This document shows, piece after piece, positions 12,365 through 23,200 of a DNA stretch of 64,000 nucleotides (the first letter of the stretch is position 1; each line of letters opens with the position of its first letter). The stretch is from assembly GCF_945859685.1 (NCBI RefSeq), contig NC_079149.1, positions 120,501,575-120,565,574 of the forward strand. Direction: 5' to 3'. The position numbers were made by a program, and so were the translations under genes. The notes under the pieces are model-generated. The model did not search any database. It was not told where the DNA came from and saw nothing but the letters and a program-made list of their open reading frames with translations. The stretch comes from Eupeodes corollae (lineage: Eukaryota > Arthropoda > Insecta > Diptera > Syrphidae).

Positions 12365-13351
12365 CACATGGAGTAGGTAGCATATTGTTATATGGTTCTG
12401 AACTATTTAGCTCTTCATTGTTTAACAAGAATCAAACTTACTCACTTCCACTTAATAACAAAAATTGATCACCATTTGCTATATAGAAAGTGCTGTCAAA
12501 CGTAGTCATTTTTAAATCTTCTTGTGCGGTGGAATCACCAAAAAGATTTATTTAATCTAAACTCAGATAAAACTTAAGAGGAAACATAGCAAAACTAAGC
12601 TATTTATTATTAAATAACATCAACAGTTAAAAAAAAAATCGCCAATGGAAAACACATGATTCCAAATGTACAACTACTCAACGAACACAGCTATAGAGAT
12701 ACAAATGCAATATCAATCATACCAACATTTGAGAACAAAATCACATAAGATCCATTCGAGACTCGTATAAATGTCAAAAACCCATCTGTAGTAATTATCT
12801 ATCTATCTAGATAATTAACATTTTTATATACGTGTGTACATTGTTTACAAAAATAATTTAGTAAAATCGATTCTACTTTAACTTTTATCTGCGGATATTG
12901 TGTTTGTTATTCATGTAAAATCCTACTATACAACAAAACACGGGGAATGTTGTTAGAATTGATTAAATTAAAAAAAATTCGCATACGCCATTTATATCAA
13001 AGTTTTAGAGTTATTTTTAAAGAGAAAATAAAAGCATTAAGAGCATTGGAAAATGGCAAGAACCAGGGGCGAACGCAGAAAAAAATTTCGGGGGGGGTTT
13101 CAATAAATATATGTTATATTATTTTTTTTATTTTAAATTTCAAGTTTTTTTTTTGCTTTTTTGGTACTATTTTATATATGTGGAAGGTACTAATAAACAT
13201 GTTTGAATAAAAATTAAATATATACACATACATACTCGTATGTCTTATGTAGTTATCTACATATCATACATTTTTGGTTAGATATATACAGAATATTTAC
13301 AAAGTGAAATCCAAGCGCCTTGGTACTTTTGCCATAATGTTTATTACATCC

Positions 13352-13753
13352 TCATAATCGATGTCTATTTCTTTGTAGATGGCCATTCATGAGTAAATAC
13401 TTCAACAGTTCTTTTTCTGGTAAAATATTTTGAATTTTGGAAATTAATTCACGATGGTCGAGGAACCGACATTTTAACTGAACCAACAAATGGTCCAAAA
13501 AAGGAACATAGATAGACCGACGAAAATATTCTTCCGGACCACCCGCATAATTGTCTCGTTTTGTCTGTTTGGCAATAATTCGTGGGACTACCAATTGTAA
13601 GCCCATTTTATCAGCCATTTCCTTAGCTTCTGTAAATATGCTACCAAATCTTGTTTCGGAATTATGTCGCATTTCGACAATTTCTTCGTAAAGATGGTTG
13701 GCATATTCTACGCAGCTGTTGAGATCGCAATCTTTTTTTTTGGAGAAACTCAC
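13352..13753 (-). pseudogene. hAT transposase fragment (ZMYM1/P52rIPK-like), C-terminal side
   Basis: 133 codons including AKEMADKMGLQLVVPRIIAK, a KRDNYAGGPEEYFRRSIYVP block and FLDHLLVQLKCRF. This pattern (an 'A..A...G..L..PR....Q..R.N....PEEY.RR....P.LD' signature) is typical of animal hAT transposases annotated as zinc-finger MYM-type 1 or 52 kDa repressor-like proteins. The preceding catalytic part and the terminal dimerisation motif are not visible. It lies in the hAT element whose ends are at 13064 and 15695. Confidence 0.75.
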
Positions 13754-14284
13754 TAAGATTCTTAAATTGGCTTTATCACTGTTAAGGAAACAATAAAATG
13801 AGCATTTTGTATTGCTGTTAGTAAAGTGTGAGGTTTGACTCCATCACTTTTCAAATTTTGTTCATCCAGGATCTCTAAAAATATCTAAAAATATTGTCTT
13901 CAAACTTTTTGTCTTTCACAGAAAATATTGTTTTCGATATTCAGTAGTTTTTTTTATAAAAATCCAACAGTCCGTTTTTTCATAAAAAAATAAATAAATG
14001 TTCGGTTCTTGATATCTCTCAAATTAATTTCATTCATCCAACTTGTAAAAATTTTAAAAATGCTACTTAAATTGGTAAAAATTTGTTTTTGACTAAAAAT
14101 CTATTTAACAAAACTAATCAATTTACTTATCTATCTTTCAAATTGATGTCGCTTTGTTTTTTTTTTTTGTTATCACTGTATACCAGTATAATATCTTACA
14201 AACAAATATAGCTTTTGCTCAGTACTTGTTCTACTTTAAATACAAACTTAATATTGTGTGTCTTAAATACAGTCAGAGTGTACG

Positions 14285-14880
14285 TACAGTGCCGGTAACA
14301 AATATACCACTAATACATTTTTCGCCATAAGAAACATGGCGTAATTTTTAAGGACGGACGAAAGCAAAATTGTTTTGCTTGGAGGAAAATGATCACGCGG
14401 AGAACAACTCAAATTTCATTCTCAAAAAGGTAGGTCATGGAGGATAAAGCATAATGGTTTTGGCTTGCTTTTCCTACTATGGCTTTGAACCAATGTTGGA
14501 TCAACACGTTTATATTGAAATTTTTAAAAACATTATGCTATCCTATGAAGTTCAAGAAATTCCGCTTTTGTCGGTCTTCCAAGAGGTTAATGACCCAAAA
14601 ATATGAACAAGAAAGCTATTTGTTTGGTTTCAACTCCATACAATAAATGTGAAAAAGTGGCCAGTCCAGTCGCCTAATCTCAATCCAATTGAGAATGTGG
14701 TGGGCTGACTTATACAAAGCAGTTCCAGAAATGAAACCAACTAGCAACGAAGCACTGTGGGACGTAATAAAGGTCTCCTGGAAAAATATTTCGCTAGAGA
14801 ACATTCCAGGATATGAATCGATGACCAGGTGATGTGAGTTGGTAATAGCCAACAAAAACTTTGTCACGAAGTATTAATTT
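14285..14880 (+). pseudogene. Tc1-like transposase relic nested in the hAT element
   Basis: A Tc1-type end, TA followed by CAGTGCCGGTAAC, lies at 14285-14299. Soon after come DESKIVLLGG (first catalytic region, about 14355-14385) and, after stops and shifts, WPVQSPNLNPIENV (about 14660-14700), which holds the third catalytic glutamate of the DD34E family, and the C-terminal end FVTKY plus stop at 14877. The N-terminal DNA-binding part is missing, so this is an internally deleted copy. The matching right terminal repeat could not be identified. Confidence 0.7.
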
Positions 14881-15034
14881 TATTTCAACACACTATTTAG
14901 AATACAATTTTGTTGATTGTTTTTTCATGTTTTTCAAAGTAATAATTTTTTGTTAAGAAATGTAGTAGTGCTGCTATTTGAAGAGTAGGTTTTGAAAAAA
15001 AAGTTTTCGAATAAATTATATGTATGATTAAAAT

Positions 15035-15310
15035 TTAATTTTTTTTAGAAGTCAGTTGCTTATTTTTCCATAGATATTGATTTAACTTTATTCTTAAAAG
15101 ACAAGAGAATATGTTTTTGGTGCTATTGTTTTTACAGCAGCTGTATACTGCAATATAATAACTTACATTTCGGTTTTCACTGTGCTGTGACACCTCTAGT
15201 TTTTGCTTTTTTGTGGGGGGACTTTTTTCGTCAGCATTCGTAACTGTTGCACTTATAGCATTTGTGTTCACTGTCGGTTTAAAAAACTTCAGAATATTAT
15301 TTTTACTCAT
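15035..15310 (-). pseudogene. hAT transposase N-terminal fragment
   Basis: Starts MSKNNILKFFKPTVNTNAIS and continues into a Lys-rich segment with PPTKKQKLE, the typical beginning of these transposases (short hydrophobic 'ILKFFKP' followed by a basic linker). The frame loses similarity after about 50 codons. The start lies about 385 bases inside the element's right end, as expected for the first exon of a minus-strand transposase. Confidence 0.6.
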
Positions 15311-15703
15311 TTTACTCTAAGTTTTCAAAACTAAATATTAATCAGATTCAAATATCAAAAAATACTAAAAAATGACTTGCTTTCACGATTCACAAAACAG
15401 TTTGACTTTGACTTCAAAGCTAAAACTTAATTTTCATATGCATTATGCATGTATAATTTTTTTTCTATTATCACAGTTCTCTTTTTTTTGTTTTCGCATT
15501 TTCAAATTTCCCGTAGATTGCTTGATTGAATTTTGAAGTTGTAGCAAATTTATTCAAATTTTTCGTTTAACATAGTTTGAGAAATTAAGTTTGTATCATT
15601 TCTGTTATACAATAATGGATATTTGTTTACTGCACATATTCTGATATTTCGGAGGGGGTTTTAACCCCCAAAACCCCCCCCTGCGTTCGCCCCTGGCAAG
15701 AAC

Positions 15704-18700
15704 ACTATTTGAAACGAGGTACAATGGCAAAACCATTTCAAGGTTTAAATTTATTTATGTGACTCGAGAATTGAAACATAACATCCGAAATGTCAATTGT
15801 TTATTTTTTTTTTAAACACGATATCCTAAAAATGGTAACCTTTTTTAACGAAATTTAAATATAAATTATATATTTACACTCACTAGATAAGAACACATTA
15901 AAAATATTTCTAAAACAAATTTGAAAAATTGTAATATAAAAAGAATTAATTTAAATATGAAACGCTCTTAAGATTTCGGAAAACAAAATTTACTACTTAC
16001 ATGAAGGTTTTTTTTCTGAGAAATTAAAAAGAATTTAAATGTTTAAAACTAAACTTATTTTGCAACGATATTTTTAAACCTTAAGTAATAAACGCTATTT
16101 TTAAACAGACTCTTTAAATACATGACCTAGTAGTGCATTTTATTTTAAGTCATCAAAAAACATATTTTAAAAAACCGTTTTGGCAACTATAAAATACACA
16201 TACAAATTTATATTTTTTGAAATTTTTCCTGACCATTGTACGTAGTTTTAAAAAATGTATAAAACGGGATTTTTTGGCTTTTTCGTAATGGCTGAAACAC
16301 AAACACGCTTCAGCTTCGGCTTCGTCTGCGTTACGTTGGGCCTGCTTCGAGGTGCTATGAATGACACTTCCAATCACGGTTGCCACATTGGTCATCTGAG
16401 ACCGAATTTGGTCATCATTTTTTCACTTGGTGAAATGGTAATTTTTTATTTCACTTGGTCATATTTTTCAGAAACGAAAAATGATGTTCGACAATTTGAG
16501 TAACGAAAACGTTCTTTAAACATACTCACTTGGCTAAACAGAAACCACGGTTAAACTCATTTAAGCAAGTTTGTGCGCATACAAATTTTATAAAAATATA
16601 AACACTTCATCTGAATAAGACTTACGGAACAGAGAAAATTATCTACTCATTACATAAGCCGTAAAAATTCTCAAAATACATTACAATTTTAAAAACAATC
16701 GCTTTACATTTTTATTTATGTATAAAGAATTTTTTAAAACGACTGCTACTAGTTATTTAAATAAAACCTTATTTATAATAATTTCGAAATTTCAATACCA
16801 TTTTTAATTGTTTTATTTTTTTAAACTTTGTTCAACGATAAAATTGACATTATGCGAATTATTTTATTTTTTTAGAATAGTTTGTTTTAAAAATACAGGA
16901 ATAGGCTTAATTTTAATAACGTGCTGAGCAAAGGGCTTCAGGATAACAAAATAGTCTTACTTTCTGGAGAGTAATAAATTTTCTTAAATTATTATGTTTT
17001 TGCATTTACATTTTTTAAGCTTTTAAACTTTGATCTCATCTTAAAACGCTTTATTTTTATGATTATCGTTATATTTGTTTGGGTTAATCTAATTTAATTA
17101 AGTTTGTTACGGATTTTGTGACTGTATTTGTGTACGTAACTCAAAAATAAATGTCACCTGCATAATACGTAAACCATGCTTCCAATATGACATTTCAAAA
17201 ATGGCACTTCTACCATTAGCAGCTATTATTTTTTCCCAAAATAAAAAAAATGAGTTTTGAAATCAAAATTATAAATAAATAAATTATATTAATCGCGGAA
17301 GTAGATTACTCAACCTATAATAACTAATGGAAATCCCTCCAAAAGTTTTGTTTGTTGACTTTTGTACAGCTGTTGGGCTGCCAGACAAAGCTAATTTGAA
17401 CAAGAGCTTCCGTTTGGAGTCACATTACGTAACATTACGTTATTTCCTTACGATTGTCAAATGAAACGTGAGGTCGAAGCTTCATTGTGATAGCATGCAT
17501 TCAATTCTCATGGCTGAATTCGTAAACGACAGGGGAAGCCAAAGTTGAAGTTCATACAACTACTTTTTACAAAGATACAACTCTTCAAAACACACTTTAA
17601 AAAAAAGAAACCAAAGAAATACGTTCTCTTTGTTATTCCAATGAGTGTAAATAAAGCATTTAGATATTATTAATAACACAGAAATCTGTCAAATAGAGAA
17701 TTCTTTATTATTTTGACACTTCTCTATACAAATATATAATCTGTCATTATGACTTTCAGTGTTGGAGTTAACATTTTTGTTCATGTTATACATACATGAA
17801 CATTAGGACGAATCCACTAAATTTTGATACGCCACATTTATTGAACCCTGCAACCTTTACTATTAAAATGACAAAAAAGTTCCTAGCACCTTGTCAAAAC
17901 ATTAATTGTTTGTTAAAAACGAGTAATGGATTTTAAAAACAGTAACGGATATATTTTTTAACATCTGAATTACTCTTCTAGTGATTTGCTATCTGTCTGG
18001 AAGAACAGTCCTTCAAACCTCTTATTAGCTTACCATGATAACCTTGGATCTTGCATTAAAAATACTGAAAAATCTACAAATTCCACCCTTTAAATAAAAG
18101 AGTTTTTTTTTCAATTCCATTTAATTGTTTTATTTTCTTTGTTTTTTTTTTATATTTTTTGGTTTGTAATAACTTATTACATTGTTTTTTATTTGTTTCA
18201 TTATTATTTTAATTTTTGTATTTTATTTAATTACTTTCTATTTCTAGCTTCAGTGTTTGTTTATATTTGTTCTTTTTGTTGACAAATATTATTTTTTTTT
18301 AAATATATCCATACACTAACATCTATTTTTTTTATTTATATAATATATAGTTTCTTAGTGACTAAATTTATTTTGTTTATTTAAATAATTTTGTTTTTTA
18401 ATATAAATATTTACATATATCTGATGCATTATGAACAAAAGGAAACAGAAAAATAAAAGAAAACTAATTAAGTCATTTTTTACTTATTAATTTTATTTAT
18501 TAAAACTAATATATATAAAATTATTTTATATTTTATTGATATTTTATTCATATTTCTTTTTATTCAATTTATTTACATTTAAATATTTTATTTATTCTAA
18601 AGGTTCTGCTTTACTTTTCTTTGTAAAAATAAAGTGCACAAACTTTATTATTATAATTGTTAAGACTTTAATTTAAAATTAGAACTTTTGCCATAAAATA

Positions 18701-20197
18701 AATAATTAAATTTGATTTTGTATTTGATTTATTTTTTGTTTTTTTAATTTTTACATTATTTACATTTATATATATATTTTTTATCTAACATTTATATAAT
18801 ATGTATAATGGATAGTATCACAAAATTTTTGTTTATATTTAATTTTTATTTAATCTTATTTTTGAATTTTATATTTAAATTTAATTATTTTTTTCTCGTT
18901 TCATTTTCGTGCTTATAAATAATATTTATTATTATATTACATCGACCGGATATTTTATTTTTGTTTTTTTCATATTTTTATCTACAAAAGCAATGACGAA
19001 GAATTTATATAGTGTTTTTGTTTTTGTTTTTATTTGTTTTATAAGGAGACAGTGAAAATAAGTTTTTATACATTTTTACAATATTTTGGTTGTTCGCCGA
19101 AATAATTTTATAAATTTTATTTTAAAATTTTTATTGCACTTTCTATTTGATACAAAATAATATTTTTCTTATGACGACGATTTGGCCGGCGGCGATGAAT
19201 TTAGATTTTTATTAAATTCGATTTTTGATTTTAAGTTACATTTATTTTGTCTGCTCAAAGAATTGTTTGCTTGTTTTTTTGTTTTTGTTTAATTTGTATG
19301 ATTTTTAAGTAGTCTGAGAATTTTTCTAATGTTAAATGAAACGAAATCAGTCTCTTGTCTGGCGTTCTAATAATTTGTTTTTATTTTATTTTTGTTTTAT
19401 TTGAAATCACACATTGCATGCATCTTTGGATACGTTTCATTTAATAGTTTTTTGTTTTGTTTTTGTAATTTTAGTTTGTCTTTTTCTTTTCTCTTAAGAT
19501 TCTCGCTCGGATATCTTTTTATAAGAACAAAAGAAAATTAAATCAAATAATTCACTCATAAACAAGATTATCAAGAGATGAAACAACAATAAAAATACTT
19601 TGTTTAAATTTTCATCTTTTGTCGCCGATGATTTGTAGAATAATTTAAAATTATTTTTGAGAGATGAAAAATTAAAAATTATTATTTTGCCAGCTTTTAT
19701 GCTAATTTAATATTCTTTTTCTTCGTTTTAATAAACGAGTCGGATTGTTCTGCTTATGAAACCAGTAATAATGAGATTTTTATTTTGTTGTTTATGAGTA
19801 ATTAATTGTTTTATTTCCTCTTTTTGTTTAAACATTTGTTTGTCTATGAAACGATTGTTCATTATTTTATAGATTCTTCTTATTTTTTGATACATCCAAT
19901 ATAATTTTTGTATATGTAGATGGCAAATTTGTTCTTATATTAAATAAATTATTTATTTGTAGTACCATCAACATTTACCTTCATTTTTCAGTGTTCAGAA
20001 TGTTTTTTTGAAGATAACCTTTGCTTTGAAGTTTAAGGTTTGTTCTTAGAGGAATTAAATGAGATCATTTTAAAGCGACAACGTAAGCATTTTGTTTGAG
20101 AAAATCACTAGCGGGAATGGAGCAATATTAAAAGGATTCCTTTCGATGGCTCACAGGATCAACTTTTTGGGATTTCAAAATTGTTTGAAAATTGATT
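15704..20197. other. AT-rich stretch downstream of salm, including its likely 3' UTR
   Basis: Between 18.1 and 20.0 kb the plus strand is extremely T-rich (so the salm-sense strand is A/U-rich), with many complements of AATAAA, so the salm polyadenylation site cannot be singled out. A small GC island stands out at about 19172-19198 (GGCCGGCGGCGAT). Two other GC-richer patches, about 16.28-16.40 kb (with GCTTCAGCTTCGGCTTCG) and 17.34-17.53 kb, look like repeat remnants but were not identified. No gene recognised. Confidence 0.5.
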
Positions 20198-20227
20198 TTA
20201 TTCGTATTCTTCTTTCCAGCCGCTCAT
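20198..20227 (-). CDS. salm: salm terminal coding exon 5 (9 codons plus stop)
   Basis: The acceptor CATTTCAG ends at 20228. The exon reads MSGWKEEYE then TAA (20200-20198). Drosophila Salm ends in a similar short motif beginning MS-W, which supports this tiny exon rather than read-through of the intron-4 donor. Intron 4 (20228-20403) is 176 bases. The 3' UTR would continue below 20198. Confidence 0.82.
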   Translation of the reverse strand: MSGWKEEYE

Positions 20228-23200
20228 CTGAAATGGGGAAAAAACAAAAATGTCAAGAGTTAGTTTTATCTTTGAATTCCGACGCATAAGGATTTTATTA
20301 ACTTGAGATTGAAATTTTATACAAGTTTTAAAATAATCTTGAGTTCAAAATTATCTTAAATAAACTTAAATTACAAATGAAAAAAAAAAACATTGAAACT
20401 TACATACTTGACAGCTCTATTTCTAAAAGTCTCTTGCTCCATGTCCCGAATTTTATGCGTTAGCATATGTTGTTTAAGATTGCCCTGCAAATAAAAAAAT
20501 TAAGAAATTTGAAATTAAGTTTTTTGTTAAAATCCTAGTGCAAGAATTAATTTTTTTTTATTTTAATATACTTGTATTTTATTTAGTTTATATTTATTTT
20601 TATTTTTAGTTTTATTTTATTTTTTATCTCATTTTTATCTTATTTCACTTAATTTTAGTGGAAAGGGTCTTTTTTTAGACGTGGGAAGAAGAATTGAAAT
20701 GGACTAAATTAATGTTATGGCCGTTATTAAGGCCCTGTTAACCGTTTACCATTTTGATTTATAAATAATTTCGTGCAAGTGGCTGCCTCGGCTGGCTCGA
20801 ACAAAATCCAACCGAGAGGCCCAATTTTCAACGACATTTTACAGCAATTGGGGTCGTATATCAGAAATAACGTGCCGAATTTTTTCTTCTGCTTATTAAT
20901 TTGCAGGAATAGGCCTATTCATTATAAAATGAGAAACCAAGCTGAGCGAAAATAAAGTGACAGCTGTAAAAAGAACTCAACTTCGAAAAAGTATTGCCAG
21001 ATTGAAAACAACACGTAACTCAGAAACACCCGTAATGTTATTTAAATGCAATTAATTTTATTTTTATATTTTTTTGTACTCTACATTGTTTTTCTTTTGC
21101 TTTTATTTTTTTAAGTTATTTATTTTAAATTTTAAAAGTTTTCAACATTTTTGAAATTAAGTTTTGTATTACAAAACTCACCTTAGTTGTAAAACCTCGA
21201 TCACAAATCGAGCATTTAAATGGTCGCTCTTTGGTATGACTCCTATAGTGGATTTCTAAAGCCGAATGGCATGGGAATGTTTTGAAGCAGATACCGCAAG
21301 TTGTGCTCCCTCTGACGCCTTTAAAGAACAAAAAACAGAAAAATAGCAAAAAATTAATAAAAACAAATAATTACAATTTCCAACACACAAAAATAAATAC
21401 AAATATTTTTTTTTTAAATATTTTATTTATTTTCATGTTAATTATTTTTTGTTAAAATATTTTTTTTTTAATAAAAGAAAGTTGGAAACTCACAACTCAC
21501 CCGAAAGTGCTAGTGGATTGAAGGGTGCCGCTGGCATCACAGACTGAGCGATAGAATTCATAGCGGTGCACATGTTTTGTGTTGTTGCTGGCGGAAAGAG
21601 CGGAATGTTGGGGAACATTCCGAATGGCGGGCGAGCGGATATCATGGCCGGATTTGGTTGAGGTGGTGGTGGAGGTTGTAGGGCGTGGTGTTGTTGCTGC
21701 TGCTGTTGTTGGGATTGCTGTTGTTGCTGAGCTTCTTGTTGCTGCCGTTGTTGGTGTAGATGTTGCTGATGCTGTTGTTGTTGGTGATGATGGTGGAGTT
21801 GCTGGTGGAGATGTTGCTGGTGGTGAAGGAACATGTTCGGATGACTGGGAGCAATCGGGCTGTGTTGCTGTGGTGGTGGTGGCGGTGGAGGCTGTGGTGG
21901 TTGTTGGGGTGTCTGTTGTTGAGGTGATGGTTGGGAATTTGATTGAGGTGGTGTTGGAGGAGTTGGTACCTTTACGGGTGCTGGGGCTGGCTGTTGTTGA
22001 TTCAACTGAGACCTTGGTGTAAGATCCAAGGCACCGGAACTGTCTTCAGGAGATGCCGGTGGTTTGATCGAAGGGGTATTTTCCGTTGGACTCGAAGGTG
22101 CCGAGGTGGTGTTGGCCTCGATTTTGAGCTTCTGCTCGAACAACATTCCTTTCATGTCGTCTCCGGACTTCGGGCGGTCTATAGATTCATCGTGAATCGA
22201 AGACATATGTTCCGAGGAGACATCATCGTCGAAGTCATCGCTGCAATCCATATTATCATCCATATCACCCTGAGATGACTCAGATCCCATGGCTCCATTA
22301 TGAGGACCTCCAGGTCCCATGGCACCAAAATGAAAAGCGAACGGATTGAGGAATGCTCCTGGCATCATCGACGGTGGTGGATCTCGAATTTCCGCTGCTT
22401 GAATTTGTTCCGGCGTCAGGTCAGTGGGCTCACCAGTGTGCAGCCGGATGTGTTGCTGCAACACCAAGGCATTGGAGTACTTCTTGTGGCATACAGGGCA
22501 CTGGTGGAAATTCCGCATTGGTGGACGAATTTTATGCACTGCCATATGGGTCTTCAGATTGCCCTTGGTCGTAAAAGCCCGACCACAAATACGGCACTTG
22601 AAGGGCCGTTCACCGGTATGCGTTCGATAGTGCATTTGCAAGGCACTTTTGCAGGACAACACTCGATCACATACCACACATTGATTGGGGTCCGTGAGCT
22701 TCTTGTTCTTCATCATTTCCTTAAGCTTTAGAGTCTCCGAAGTATTGGACACTTCGATGAAGTTTTCCCATGAGTTGTCATTGCTGTGTGGTCTTGGTAG
22801 CAAGGCCATTTCATGTTTCATGGCTGCTCCGAAGAACGGTGACCGCGGGATGCTTGCTGGACTACGGATCGGTGACCGGCGATCAGGAGAAGTTCTTGTG
22901 AAGTTAAGGGGAAACCGATCGGCAAAGAAGTCATCTCGATGAAACGATGGAGGTAGTTGTCCGGGAGTTGGAAGAAGTTCAATATTTTGGGGTGGAATTG
23001 GCCCCGGCGATGGTTGAGGATGTATCGCTGGCTGCTGTGGTAGAATAACTGGAGGCAAAGCTGATTTCGTAGGAGTTGGTGGTGTTGGAGGAGCCAACGG
23101 CCGTACGGAGATTATCGGTGTTGGTGGTGACGGCTGTGTTACAGGAGCAGGCGGGGGGACAGGTATAGAAGGTGGTGCCAGTGGTGGCGGGGTGACTGTT

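Larger units (their letters stand above)
13064..15695 (-). mobile_element. hAT-type DNA transposon (2632 bp) with intact ends
   Basis: The left end CAGGGGCGAACGCAG (13064-13078) and right end CTGCGTTCGCCCCTG (15681-15695) are perfect 15-bp inverted repeats starting CAGGGG. They are flanked by a perfect 8-bp target duplication GCAAGAAC (13056-13063 and 15696-15703), the target-site length of hAT elements. Inside, minus-strand fragments of a hAT transposase lie at 15035-15310 (N-terminal side) and 13352-13753 (C-terminal side), in the expected order. The middle is occupied by a Tc1-like relic (about 14285-14880) and a fragment of another repeat (about 13880-14150). The element therefore served as a landing site and lacks a complete transposase. 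Confidence 0.9.

Noticed and set aside
16153..16395. 80-codon minus-strand frame with EAEAEACLCF
   Set aside because: Part of a GC-richer repeat-like patch; no family match, no splice or promoter context.
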